From assembly GCA_041392475.1 (NCBI GenBank), contig JAWKLZ010000002.1, forward strand, positions 806,001 to 870,000: a stretch of DNA of 64,000 nt. Direction: 5' to 3'. Shown here piece after piece: positions 8,327 to 17,695 of the stretch. This DNA comes from Chitinophagales bacterium (lineage in GTDB: Bacteria > Bacteroidota > Bacteroidia > Chitinophagales > UBA2359). The position numbers and the translations under genes were made by a program. Position 1 is the first letter of the stretch. Every line of letters starts with the position of its first letter. Under the pieces are notes generated by a model. That model saw nothing but the letters and a program-made list of their open reading frames with translations, searched no databases and had not been told where the DNA came from.

Positions 8327-11149
8327 CTACAGCTTAATAAATTTTGCTGTTAAAACCTCAAAACTATTGTTCATTTTTAGGATATAAGTGCCTGATAGTA
8401 AGTTGCTCACATCCAATTGGAGTTGTGTGACACCCTTATCCAAAGTCTGACTTTTCACCACCCGTCCCGATACATCGTACATACTTACAATGATTTCGGT
8501 TGAAGCATTCGCAAAGCCGAAAGAAACATTCAAATAAGCGTTGGTGGCTGTTGGATAAACTTCAATGGCTGCAATACTTGATTCACCCCTTTGCAGACTC
8601 ACTACTCCCAATATTTTGGTAGTACCATCCAAATCAGTTTGGCTCAATTGGTAGTAAACCGTACCTTTTGGAGCATTGCGGTGTAAAAATTCATAGCGAT
8701 GAACATCGAAGGTCGAACCATTGCCTGCTATTTGTTGAAGCGGAACAAAGTTTTGACCATCAGCAGAATAACTGAGCGTGAAAAAATCATTGTTTGTCTC
8801 CGAAGCAGTCGCCCATTGCAGTAAGTTTCCTTCCATTTTTACCTCCCCTTCAAAAGACAAAAACTCAATAGGAAGTTTGGTACAAGGAATCAAGCCTGTC
8901 ACAATCACCTCATTTTCATTGCCCAAGGCATCAACTACTGTAATTTGATAGCTGTTATCATTGTCGTCCAAAATAAATATAAAAGGTGCATTTTCTCCTA
9001 CTTCGCCATTGAAGTTGCCACTTACTTGATAAGGTGCAACACCGCCTGTCACAATACCCGTTACTTGTGATTGTCCTTGAGAGGGAACATCGCAAATTCT
9101 TTGGTGAGCAATTACAATTTCAACGGCTTGTGCAGCAGGGACTTTGTAAATTACGCCCGTAAAAATAGAGGTAATATATAGGTCGCCATTGGGAGCATAG
9201 CCCATTCCTGCGGTGAAATTCATGCCTTCTGCAATGATTTCTCTCGAACCATCTGCATGAATCTTAATCGCTCGACCAGTTTCAGGTGTAAAGTTTGGAG
9301 GTGTGGTTTCCAAAGAAAATGCACTGAACTCCAATACCACTAAATTGCCATCTGTGGGGTCAAAAGCCATGTCAGTCAGTGAAGTAAAGCCGCTTTGGAA
9401 TACACTCACATTGCCCGACATGTCCACTTCATAGACATTGGCAGTGCCTGGCAAGAAAGGGAAGCCCCGCAAATGACAAACATAAAAACCACTTCCATCA
9501 GGTTTTGCCAAAATTTTGGTGGGAACAGCATCGGAAACAGGAGGGCCGAAAGGCAGAGGATTTGGGATGGGCGCAAAAGTCGCAAATATGCTCAATTGAC
9601 CTGTGGCTGCATCACGCCGAACAATCGTATTGCCACCTGCATCTACCACAAACATATTGCCCACCGCATCCATTGCCATGCTGTAAGGATTGCTATTGAT
9701 TGCTCCTTGTGCAATAGAATAATCGCCAATATTGTAGGTTGCCTCCAAGTCGGCAGTCGTCATCGCCATATCTCCAATCGTATAACCGCTAATATCAAAA
9801 GTCAGCAAAGACTCAGATAAATTGCTGCTGCCTAAGCCTTCGCCTTGTACTACAATCACTTTTCCATCATTGGTGAAAACCGTTCGCCAAGCACCAACTG
9901 TTTCTCCATTTTCTGCATTAAACTCACTGGGCAAACCTGAGATGACATCGTGTTTTTGAAAATTTGGAGTCAATGCCACCAACTTTCCGTCGTTGCTGCC
10001 CGTACCCACTTCGTTTACCCACAAATTGCCACTGCCATCGGCTACAATTCCAACAGGACCATTGAAGCCAACCGCATACACATCAGGGATTTTTGGGGCG
10101 GGTGCTGCAACTTTGTAAATTACGCCTGTAAAAATGGAAGAAATATACAAATTTCCATCAGCATCAAAAGCCATTCCTGCCGTAAAATTCAAGCCTTCAG
10201 CCATGATTTCACGGCTTCCATCTGTGTGTAATTTGATTGCTCGACCCGTAGCGGGCAAAAAGTTTGGAGGCGTTGTATCTAAAGAAAATTCGCTGAACTC
10301 CAAGACAACCAAATTTCCATCTCTTGGGTCTATTGCCATGTCGACCAATGAAGTAAACCCTGATTGCCAAATACTTAGATCACCCGCCATGTCCACTTCA
10401 TAGACGTTGGCAGTGCCTGGTAAGAAAGGGAAGCCTCGCAAATGACATACATAGAAGCCGCTGCCATCAGGTTTTGGCAAAATTTTGGTGGGAACAGCAT
10501 CCGAAACAGGAGGGCCGAAGGGAAGCGGGTTGGGTATTGGGTCGAATGTCGCAAATACGCTTAGTTCATCGGTCATTGCATTTCGGTGGAGAACTGAATT
10601 GCCTCCTGCATCTACAATGAACATATCTCCGTTTGGAGCAATGACAAAGCTGTAAGGATTGCTGTTTGTTGCACCTTGAGCAATGGTGAAATCACCAATA
10701 TTAAAGACTGATTCTACGTCTGCAATGCCAAGCGGTGTGCCACCAGCTACATATCCTGTGATGTCGAAAGTGAGAATGGATTCGGCCAACTCATTGTTGC
10801 CCAGTCCTTCTCCTTGCAATACAAATGCTTTTCCATCGGGGGTGAGAATGCTTCTCCAAGCCCCCAATGTTTCGCCAGATTCTTCGCTAAATTCGCTGGG
10901 CAATCCACCAATCATGGTGTGTCTTTCGCCAGTAGGTGTCAACAAAGTGATTTTTCCATCATTGTTGCCTGTACCCACTTCATTGACATAGAGGTTGCCA
11001 CTGCCATCGACAGATAAGCCGACAGGGCCAATAAAGTCGGTAGCATAAATACTCACATTGTCTTGAGCGAGTGTGATTTGAAAAGCTGCTAAACTGATGA
11101 TGGTAGTGAGCAGCATGTTAAAAATCGGCTGTAAGATTTTTGTTTTCAT
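8327..11149 (-). CDS. ScyD/ScyE-type beta-propeller protein with T9SS type A sorting domain
   Basis: A 940-residue secreted protein. A Sec signal peptide (residues 1-28, ending LAAFQITLAQ) is followed by two near-identical propeller units (about 28-350 and 351-672), each with GPVGLSVDGSGNLYVNEVG-like openings, GLPSEF, GAWR, QGEGLG and FYVCHLRGFPFLPGTANVYE. This blade set is that of the ScyD/ScyE family, named for scytonemin-cluster genes of cyanobacteria but wide-spread. A short SprB-like segment (about 690-760) precedes a sheet with FTLSYSADGQNF, and the last 80 residues are a type A CTD (VSMYDVSGRVVKSQ ... SGTYILKM) that directs export by T9SS. The role is unknown. Monocistronic, with its own terminator. 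Confidence 0.88.
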   Translation of the reverse strand: MKTKILQPIFNMLLTTIISLAAFQITLAQDNVSIYATDFIGPVGLSVDGSGNLYVNEVGTGNNDGKITLLTPTGERHTMIGGLPSEFSEESGETLGAWRSILTPDGKAFVLQGEGLGNNELAESILTFDITGYVAGGTPLGIADVESVFNIGDFTIAQGATNSNPYSFVIAPNGDMFIVDAGGNSVLHRNAMTDELSVFATFDPIPNPLPFGPPVSDAVPTKILPKPDGSGFYVCHLRGFPFLPGTANVYEVDMAGDLSIWQSGFTSLVDMAIDPRDGNLVVLEFSEFSLDTTPPNFLPATGRAIKLHTDGSREIMAEGLNFTAGMAFDADGNLYISSIFTGVIYKVAAPAPKIPDVYAVGFNGPVGIVADGSGNLWVNEVGTGSNDGKLVALTPNFQKHDVISGLPSEFNAENGETVGAWRTVFTNDGKVIVVQGEGLGSSNLSESLLTFDISGYTIGDMAMTTADLEATYNIGDYSIAQGAINSNPYSMAMDAVGNMFVVDAGGNTIVRRDAATGQLSIFATFAPIPNPLPFGPPVSDAVPTKILAKPDGSGFYVCHLRGFPFLPGTANVYEVDMSGNVSVFQSGFTSLTDMAFDPTDGNLVVLEFSAFSLETTPPNFTPETGRAIKIHADGSREIIAEGMNFTAGMGYAPNGDLYITSIFTGVIYKVPAAQAVEIVIAHQRICDVPSQGQSQVTGIVTGGVAPYQVSGNFNGEVGENAPFIFILDDNDNSYQITVVDALGNENEVIVTGLIPCTKLPIEFLSFEGEVKMEGNLLQWATASETNNDFFTLSYSADGQNFVPLQQIAGNGSTFDVHRYEFLHRNAPKGTVYYQLSQTDLDGTTKILGVVSLQRGESSIAAIEVYPTATNAYLNVSFGFANASTEIIVSMYDVSGRVVKSQTLDKGVTQLQLDVSNLLSGTYILKMNNSFEVLTAKFIKL
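9138..11075. repeat. 969-bp in-frame tandem duplication in the propeller gene
   Basis: Two copies of about 969 bp (323 codons) lie head to tail, roughly 9138-10106 and 10107-11075. Corresponding stretches, for example around 9422 and 10391, differ at only a few third positions. The boundary is placed to within a few tens of bases by matching the conserved blades. Confidence 0.8.
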
Positions 11150-11247
11150 CTGTAAAATATTTTAAAATAAAAAAGATAAAAATAATTGATATTTATATAT
11201 TAAAATGGTAAAATATATTTTAATGTTAAAAATTTATTGCCCTACTT

Positions 11248-12246
11248 CTATTCGCCAATATCTGCAATAGGTTGTTTGTCAAAACGAGAGACGGTGTGTT
11301 CGACAGGCTTGAGACTCTGCAAATATGTGTAAATTGCTTCCAAATCTTCTATTTCCATCCCTGCATATTCAGTCCATGGCATCACCGTATTGAAGTCACC
11401 CGCTGCAATGGGTGTTGGAGTAAAGGAAGAATCTGCAAAAGATTTGAAGCGTTGGACAAAAACATCTTTTGACCAAGTACCAATACCTGTTTTTTTATCG
11501 GGAGTAATATTGGAAGAACGCACAACTCCACCTGTTTCAATGGGAAACTCCATTCCTCCTGCAAACTCTAATTCTTCAATAAATTCACCTTTTTCATCTT
11601 GCGGTGTATGGCAGTGAGCACAACTTGCCATTGTGGTCAAGTACTTACCATAATCAACTTCATTCGTTTTGTCAGGAATTGATTGAAAATCGGATTTTTG
11701 AGGTATGGTGTTGATGATAAAATTCATGGGAAAGTTGGAAGTTGAAGGAGTAGTGATTCCTTCATTAATAGCAGGCAGCGACTTAATGTAAGCAATGATA
11801 GCATAAATATCCTCTTTGTCCATTTTACCATAATTATCGTAGGGCATTAATGGAAACAAGGCATTGCCGTCTTTGGTAACACCACAAGTAATGGCTCTAA
11901 AAATTTCACCATCCGTCCAATTTCCCAAGTGTTTCGGAGTAATGTTGCGGGCAGTGTATTGACCAATACCAATGTCAAATAATTCACCGCCACCTCCATA
12001 AGTGCCTGCAACAGTAGGTCCTGCAAATTTACTCCAATCACGCTCCGAGTGACAACTCATACAGACTGCAACGTGATGGGCTAAATACTTGCCTCGTTCA
12101 ATTTTTGTGGGATTGGCTTCAATGCTCAATTCGGGAGGAGGACCAACATTGGGGAGGACGAATTTGACATAACTCAATAGAGCAATTACAATGGTTGCAA
12201 ACAAGACAAGGGCAACCAATAACCCTTTAAAGATTTTTTGTTTCAT
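11248..12246 (-). CDS. membrane-anchored di-haem cytochrome c
   Basis: A 332-residue protein with an N-terminal membrane anchor (GLLVALVLFATIVIALLSYV, residues 9-28) and two class I cytochrome c domains facing the periplasm. Haem sites are CMSCH (about residue 62) and CAHCH (about 210). Each domain repeats the order of GKYL, haem site, SSNITPDKK-like loop, and an axial-Met loop (LFPLMPYDNY; FNTVMPWTEY) before IYAIIAYIKSL or IYTYLQSL. This matches cytochrome subunits of alcohol or aldehyde dehydrogenases (AdhB-like), usually tri-haem; here only two sites are present and no dehydrogenase gene is adjacent. Probably an electron carrier for an exported oxidoreductase encoded elsewhere. Confidence 0.88.
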   Translation of the reverse strand: MKQKIFKGLLVALVLFATIVIALLSYVKFVLPNVGPPPELSIEANPTKIERGKYLAHHVAVCMSCHSERDWSKFAGPTVAGTYGGGGELFDIGIGQYTARNITPKHLGNWTDGEIFRAITCGVTKDGNALFPLMPYDNYGKMDKEDIYAIIAYIKSLPAINEGITTPSTSNFPMNFIINTIPQKSDFQSIPDKTNEVDYGKYLTTMASCAHCHTPQDEKGEFIEELEFAGGMEFPIETGGVVRSSNITPDKKTGIGTWSKDVFVQRFKSFADSSFTPTPIAAGDFNTVMPWTEYAGMEIEDLEAIYTYLQSLKPVEHTVSRFDKQPIADIGE

Positions 12247-12294
12247 AACTGTAGGAATTTTATTAGTATATCAAAACTTTGAGCTGTGTTGTTT

Positions 12295-12302
12295 CAAATA
12301 TA
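12295..12302 (-). promoter_or_regulatory. -7 element of the cytochrome gene
   Basis: On the minus strand the bases read TATATTTG, an exact TAnnTTTG match about 50 bp upstream of the ATG at 12246. A -33 box is not clear. Confidence 0.55.
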
Positions 12303-12482
12303 CTATGAGTAAGTAGTGATAAACGAACCTTAATTAAGATACTTTTTAACTTTCAAAAAAGGTATTCCTTGTAGTAAATTGTTAAATAGCAAAAGTTTAT
12401 AATAGAACAATGTTGAAGTTCAAACCTAAAAATACAGTGAAGCAATTGAATGCAAAAATTAAAAAAATGGTTTCAACAACCA

Positions 12483-13589
12483 TCAAAAAGCCTCGTAGAT
12501 GCACCCTCCAATGGTATCTGCTTTTGCTCCTGTTACCGAACTCAGGCAATTCACCTCCTTCCTCATTCGCAAAACCCCAATAAAACCCATAATCAAAGCC
12601 TCCTTAAATTCCACCACTTTTCTGTTAGGAATCACTACTTCAACAGGAGCATGGTCAGCAATTCGTTGCATCAAAAAAACATTCAATGCTCCGCCACCTG
12701 TTACCAACATACTGTCCTGCAAATCTTTATCGTGTGTGATGCCTTCCCGCTTATAAATGTGTTTGATGTCCTTGGCGATTTGGATGGCAATATGCTCAAC
12801 CGCTGTTCTCAAAAAATCTTCAACAGGCGCATCACTTCGATGGAAAAGAGGTAGAAAAACATCACGAACCCAATCGTTGCCGAGTGATTTTGGGTAAGAC
12901 TTTCGGTAATACAAAGACCGATTGAGGTCTTCGAGTAAATAAGGATCAATTTCTCCGCTTGCTGCAATATGACCATCCTTGTCATAGTCCACATTTAACT
13001 CATTTGCCCACTGATTCAACACCATATTCGCTCCACATATATCATATGCAACAATTTTTTCAGGGTTCACCTTACAAGAAATGTTGGCAATGCCTCCCAA
13101 ATTGAGGCAAAAACGATGTCCTCCAAAAAGATGAATATCGCCAATCGGCACAATCGGCGCACCTTCTCCCTCCAATGCCACATCACAAGTTCTAAAATCA
13201 CAGACAACAGGCAATCTCGTTTTGGCAGATATTGCAGCCCCATCACCAATCTGACTTGTGAAAAGATTTTTGGGGTCGTGAAAAACCGTATGTCCATGAG
13301 AAGCAATGAAGTCCACTTCACTCTGTAAATGGTGGCGATTGATAAAATCGTTGATCATATCTCCCAAATAATGCCCGAGGAAAGTATGGGTTTTGATAAA
13401 AGTTACCGCATTTTGCATCACCAATTTGCTCAGTCTGAGTTCCCATTTTGGAGGAAAAGGAATGGTTTCTGCTTGCAATATGTCAAATTTCCATTGACCA
13501 TTTTCTTCTTCAAAATGACAGTATGCCAAATCCACGCCATCCAATGAACTTCCTGACATCACACCAATTGTTTTGTATGTAGTTGTCAT
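12483..13589 (-). CDS. anmK: anhydro-N-acetylmuramic acid kinase
   Basis: A 368-residue soluble kinase of the ASKHA fold. It converts 1,6-anhydro-MurNAc from peptidoglycan turnover to MurNAc-6-phosphate, feeding recycling. Family hallmarks are GVMSGSSLDGVDLAY at residues 9-23 (phosphate loop and catalytic Asp), FIASHGHTVFHDP, QIGDGAAISAKTRLPVVCDFR, LNLGGIANIS, AYDICGANMVLNQWA and the VTGGGALN adenosine motif near residue 300. Length is normal. It stands alone, divergent from ppc; no MurQ-like etherase is nearby. Confidence 0.96.
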   Translation of the reverse strand: MTTTYKTIGVMSGSSLDGVDLAYCHFEEENGQWKFDILQAETIPFPPKWELRLSKLVMQNAVTFIKTHTFLGHYLGDMINDFINRHHLQSEVDFIASHGHTVFHDPKNLFTSQIGDGAAISAKTRLPVVCDFRTCDVALEGEGAPIVPIGDIHLFGGHRFCLNLGGIANISCKVNPEKIVAYDICGANMVLNQWANELNVDYDKDGHIAASGEIDPYLLEDLNRSLYYRKSYPKSLGNDWVRDVFLPLFHRSDAPVEDFLRTAVEHIAIQIAKDIKHIYKREGITHDKDLQDSMLVTGGGALNVFLMQRIADHAPVEVVIPNRKVVEFKEALIMGFIGVLRMRKEVNCLSSVTGAKADTIGGCIYEAF

Positions 13590-13756
13590 TTATCCGTTTT
13601 TAGTTAGTAAACGAAAATAATAAAATTCTCGTTCATCTCATAATTATTTTCCAACCTCCCTTTCAACTAATCTAAAATTTGTATTCTCGGAATTAAACAG
13701 TATTTTGGCTATTCCAAATTTGCAAAAAGATATTAATTGAATTTTAAAAAATAAAT

Positions 13757-16531
13757 ATGAGCCTACTCAAAGAAACTCAAGCGATACTGGGTGAAGCATA
13801 TACCGATTTAGAAGTTTTACTAAACTGTTTCAAAGAAGTCTTGCAGGAGAATGGTCGAACAGATTTAGCCAAGGCTGTTCCATGGATCAATAAAGTAGAA
13901 GACAAACCAGTTCGGAAAATAGACGAAGAATTACTTCAAATTTATTCGATTGCATTTCAGCTATTGAATATGTCTGAAGAAAATTGGGCTGTTCAGGGAA
14001 GACGGAATCTAGAGAATCAAGCTTTAGACGAAGGTAAAGCACGCATCAATGGCTTGTGGGCTAAGTGCTTGGAAACGCTTTTGGAAAAAGGAGTCAGTGG
14101 TGAACAAATTGCAGCGCATTTACACAAAGTAAGGGCGGAACCCGTTTTCACCGCACACCCTACCGAAGCAAAGCGAGCTACGGTTCTAGAACACCATCGA
14201 GAGCTTTACAAACTGATTGTGAAGCGAGAAAATACCATGTACTCTAAGATAGAACAGGAAGACATCAAGCGAGAAATAAAATTGGTGATTGACCGACTTT
14301 GGCGAACAGGAGAAATTTTTGTGGAGAAGCCTGACATTGATTCTGAACTCCGCAGTATTTTGCATTATGTGATGAATGTTTTGCCAACGGTGATTCCAAT
14401 ATTGGACCAACGCTTGGTGCAAGCATGGAGACGAGTAGGTTTAGATCCAAAATTGATTCAAGAAGCCATCAAAATGCCACGGGTTTCTTTCGGAAATTGG
14501 GTAGGAGGAGACAGAGATGGACATCCTTTTGTAACCGATGAAACGACTCGCAAAACTCTGAAAACATTGCGTTTAAATTCAGTGGTCATCATTCGCCGAG
14601 AACTCATGAAACTTATCAAGCGACTCAGTTTTGCTTGTTTATTGGAAGATACTATCCCTGCAATGCAAAGCCGAATTGAAGAAATAATTAACGAATTAGG
14701 GGAGGACGGACAATTAGCTTTTGATCGAAACAAAGGGGAAGCGTTTAGACAATTTGCAAATCTCATCACCTACAAACTACCTGTGGATGTCCAACGAGAA
14801 CACATCACAGAATTGAAGGAAACGAAAACGAGCTACAAAACAGCTGCCGAATTGCTGACTGATTTGTATCTCCTTCAAGAGGCATTGGTAGCTTACAAAG
14901 CAAAAAACATTGCTTATACGGATGTGAATGAGGCTATTAGAATTGTACAGACTTTTGGTTTCCATTTAATTCGTTTGGATATTCGTCAAAACAGTGCTTT
15001 TCACGACAAAGCCATTACTCAGCTATTGCAGGCAGCTAATACAAAAGGTGATATTGACTTTGCGAATTGGAGCGAAGAAAAGCGACTCGCATTTATTGAA
15101 GGCGAACTCAACTCTGCACGTCCATTTACCCACCCCAATACCAAACTTCAAGACGAGGCTCATGCAGTGAGAAGTTGCTACAAAGTATTGGCAGAGCATA
15201 TTGGTAACTATGGTACTCAAGCATTGGGCGCATTAATCATAAGTATGACCCGTTCTTTGTCCGACTTACTCACGGTTTATTTGTTGGCACGAGAAGCGGG
15301 TTTAATCAAACAAACTGAGGTGGGTTTGGTGTGTATTTTGCCTGTTGTACCCTTGTTTGAAACCATTGAAGATCTGAGAGTAAGCCATAAGGTTTTGGAT
15401 GCTTTTTTGAACCACCCTTTCACAAAGCGAAGTTTGGCGTATCAACAACAATTGAGCGGAGAATCGGAAATGATTCAGCAAGTAATGATTGGATACAGCG
15501 ACAGCAACAAAGACGGAGGAATTTTAGCGAGTCAGTGGAATTTGTTTGATGGCGAAAGACGCTTGGCAGAAACAGGCAGAAAACATGGGGTAAAAGTGCG
15601 GTTTTTTCACGGCAAAGGTGGAACAATTAGCCGAGGAGCAGGCCCGACGCAGTGGTTCATCAAAACACTGCCATGGGGATCAGTGCAATACGATATGCGC
15701 TTGACCGAACAAGGAGAAACCATTTCGCAAAAATATGCGAACAAAATCAACGCTACCTACAATTTAGAATTGCTCTTGGCAAATACTGCAAGACAGTCTA
15801 TTCTACATGAATTTACCGTAAAGAAATTTGAGGATTTAGACGAAATATGGCAGTTTTTGGCAGACGAAAGCTTCAAAAAATACCGTGCATTGATGGAGCA
15901 TCCCGATTTTATCCCATTTTACAGTCAAGTCACACCTATAGATGTGATTGAGTCGAGCAAAATCGGTTCTCGTCCTGCTCGCCGAAAAGGGCAGCGCAGC
16001 TTGGACGCTTTGCGGGCGATTCCTTGGGTATTTAGTTGGGCGCAAGCTCGATTCAATCTAACAAGTTGGTATGGAGTAGGTTCTACGCTACATAAATTGA
16101 AGGAAGTGCATCCCAACCAGTTTGCAAAACTCAAAGCGGCAGCACAAGAAGATACGCTGATGAAGTATGTGCTACTCAATATTGATACAAGTTTGGCAGC
16201 AACAGATGAGCGCATCATGCGGTTGTATGCAGAGTTGGTTCATGATACAGATATTCGAGAAAACCTAATGGCTATCATCATGACGGAATTGGAGCAAACT
16301 CGAAGCATCCTGAAAGAAATTTTTGAAAAACCACTTGCTAAAAGGCGAGAGGCGCATCATTATTCCAATATCTTGCGGGCAGAGGCTTTGAATGATTTGC
16401 ATTATACACAGATAGATTTATTGAGAGAATGGCGTTTGATGGAGAAAGAATCTGAGCAGTCGAATCAAAAATTGCAAGAATTGTTGTTGACCGTCAATGC
16501 CATTGCAGGAGCATTGAGAAGTACAGGGTGA
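13757..16531 (+). CDS. ppc: phosphoenolpyruvate carboxylase
   Basis: A 924-residue enzyme that adds bicarbonate to PEP to give oxaloacetate, an anaplerotic step. Catalytic signatures are visible: FTAHPTEAKR near residue 131 (first active-site His), WVGGDRDGHPFV (about 249-260), GYSDSNKDGGILAS near 578, FHGKGGTISRGAGP near 617 (mobile Gly-rich loop) and SRPARRKG near 738. The end TGNAIAGxxxNTG of many PEPCs is here LTVNAIAGALRSTG, so the C-terminal glycine that enters the active site is kept. Length is within the bacterial range. The histidine kinase gene begins only 3 bp after the stop, so the two are probably co-transcribed. Confidence 0.97.
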   Translation: MSLLKETQAILGEAYTDLEVLLNCFKEVLQENGRTDLAKAVPWINKVEDKPVRKIDEELLQIYSIAFQLLNMSEENWAVQGRRNLENQALDEGKARINGLWAKCLETLLEKGVSGEQIAAHLHKVRAEPVFTAHPTEAKRATVLEHHRELYKLIVKRENTMYSKIEQEDIKREIKLVIDRLWRTGEIFVEKPDIDSELRSILHYVMNVLPTVIPILDQRLVQAWRRVGLDPKLIQEAIKMPRVSFGNWVGGDRDGHPFVTDETTRKTLKTLRLNSVVIIRRELMKLIKRLSFACLLEDTIPAMQSRIEEIINELGEDGQLAFDRNKGEAFRQFANLITYKLPVDVQREHITELKETKTSYKTAAELLTDLYLLQEALVAYKAKNIAYTDVNEAIRIVQTFGFHLIRLDIRQNSAFHDKAITQLLQAANTKGDIDFANWSEEKRLAFIEGELNSARPFTHPNTKLQDEAHAVRSCYKVLAEHIGNYGTQALGALIISMTRSLSDLLTVYLLAREAGLIKQTEVGLVCILPVVPLFETIEDLRVSHKVLDAFLNHPFTKRSLAYQQQLSGESEMIQQVMIGYSDSNKDGGILASQWNLFDGERRLAETGRKHGVKVRFFHGKGGTISRGAGPTQWFIKTLPWGSVQYDMRLTEQGETISQKYANKINATYNLELLLANTARQSILHEFTVKKFEDLDEIWQFLADESFKKYRALMEHPDFIPFYSQVTPIDVIESSKIGSRPARRKGQRSLDALRAIPWVFSWAQARFNLTSWYGVGSTLHKLKEVHPNQFAKLKAAAQEDTLMKYVLLNIDTSLAATDERIMRLYAELVHDTDIRENLMAIIMTELEQTRSILKEIFEKPLAKRREAHHYSNILRAEALNDLHYTQIDLLREWRLMEKESEQSNQKLQELLLTVNAIAGALRSTG

Positions 16532-16534
16532 GAA

Positions 16535-17695
16535 ATGATGGCAAATCTCGAAAAACTTCAACAACAAAATCAAGCCCTTACCATCCTCAACACGATTGCA
16601 CAAGGTCTGAATAAAGAGGTGCATCTCGAAAAAGCTCTCAATGCCGCATTACAGCAGATAACCAAGCTATTGCAACTAAAAACGGCGTGGATTTGGCTCT
16701 TCAATTCCGACACACAAATGGCATATATGGCGGCGGCGATTCACCTGCCGCCTATTTTTGAGCAACAGCCCGAACTGTTGACAGGTTGGTGTTGGTGTAT
16801 CGAAAAATACTTGACAGGTACAGGTAAGGAGTTGAAAACTGCCTACAACATCAGCGAAATCACCTGCTCTCGGCTACAAAACCTTCAAAAAGGTACAGAC
16901 GGTTTACGCTATCATGCGAGTGTGCCTTTGCAATCACATGAACAGCAAAAGATTGGGATTTTGAATGTAGTCAGTGAAAACTCCCAAGAATTAGCCCCTC
17001 AAACATTGGAGCTTTTGCATACGATTGGTGATATGTTGAGTATTGCGATTGAAAGGGCGAGATTGTTTGAAAACAGCCGTCAGTTGGGCATCATGCAGGA
17101 GCGCAACCGCTTGGCGCGTGAAATTCACGACACGATTGCACAGGGTTTGACCGCCCTTTCTTTGAAGTTGGAAACCATTGAAGCTTTTTTGGAAGTGAAT
17201 ACGCAGCATCCCAAAATCCCCGAATTGGTGCGTCAAAGTTTGCAACTGACCCAATCGAATCTTGAAGAAGCCCGCCGTTCGGTTTTAGACCTTCGAGCCA
17301 CGCCCCTGCAAGATTGTACGCTTTTAGAGGCATTGGAAAACTTCTGCAATGAAATCAAAACCAACCACGGTTTACAAACGCATTTTCAACCTTTAGGCAC
17401 TTACCAAAAATTGCCGCTTCGCACTGAAATGACCTTGTACCGCATTGCACAAGAGGCAGTACAAAATGTGGTCAAACACGCTGCTGCCAACAACTTAACC
17501 CTGCAATTGAAGTATCAAACGGATTCTGTGGTTTTGCAGGTCGAAGACGATGGCAGAGGATTTGAAACGGCTACTGCAACGCAAGGCTTTGGTTTACTAG
17601 GCATTAGCGAGCGAGTGAAACTGCTGAAAGGGAAAATGGAATTGAAGAGTGAGTTGGGGGTTGGGACGGTTTTGTCGGTGGAAATGCCTCAATAA
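16535..17695 (+). CDS. soluble GAF-domain sensor histidine kinase (NarL-type)
   Basis: A 386-residue protein with no membrane segment. A GAF domain (about residues 10-185) contains cysteine/tryptophan-rich LTGWCWCIEKYLTGTG, then a HisKA_3 dimerisation box with ERNRLAREIHDTIAQGL and phospho-acceptor His198, then a HATPase (about 285-386) with VQNVVKHA (N box), VEDDGRGF (G1) and GFGLLGISERVKLL (G2). Such kinases partner LuxR/NarL-family regulators, none of which is nearby. It starts 3 bp after ppc and its last 7 bp overlap the convergent beta-oxidation gene. The cytosolic GAF domain suggests an internal ligand, cofactor or redox signal. Confidence 0.9.
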   Translation: MMANLEKLQQQNQALTILNTIAQGLNKEVHLEKALNAALQQITKLLQLKTAWIWLFNSDTQMAYMAAAIHLPPIFEQQPELLTGWCWCIEKYLTGTGKELKTAYNISEITCSRLQNLQKGTDGLRYHASVPLQSHEQQKIGILNVVSENSQELAPQTLELLHTIGDMLSIAIERARLFENSRQLGIMQERNRLAREIHDTIAQGLTALSLKLETIEAFLEVNTQHPKIPELVRQSLQLTQSNLEEARRSVLDLRATPLQDCTLLEALENFCNEIKTNHGLQTHFQPLGTYQKLPLRTEMTLYRIAQEAVQNVVKHAAANNLTLQLKYQTDSVVLQVEDDGRGFETATATQGFGLLGISERVKLLKGKMELKSELGVGTVLSVEMPQ

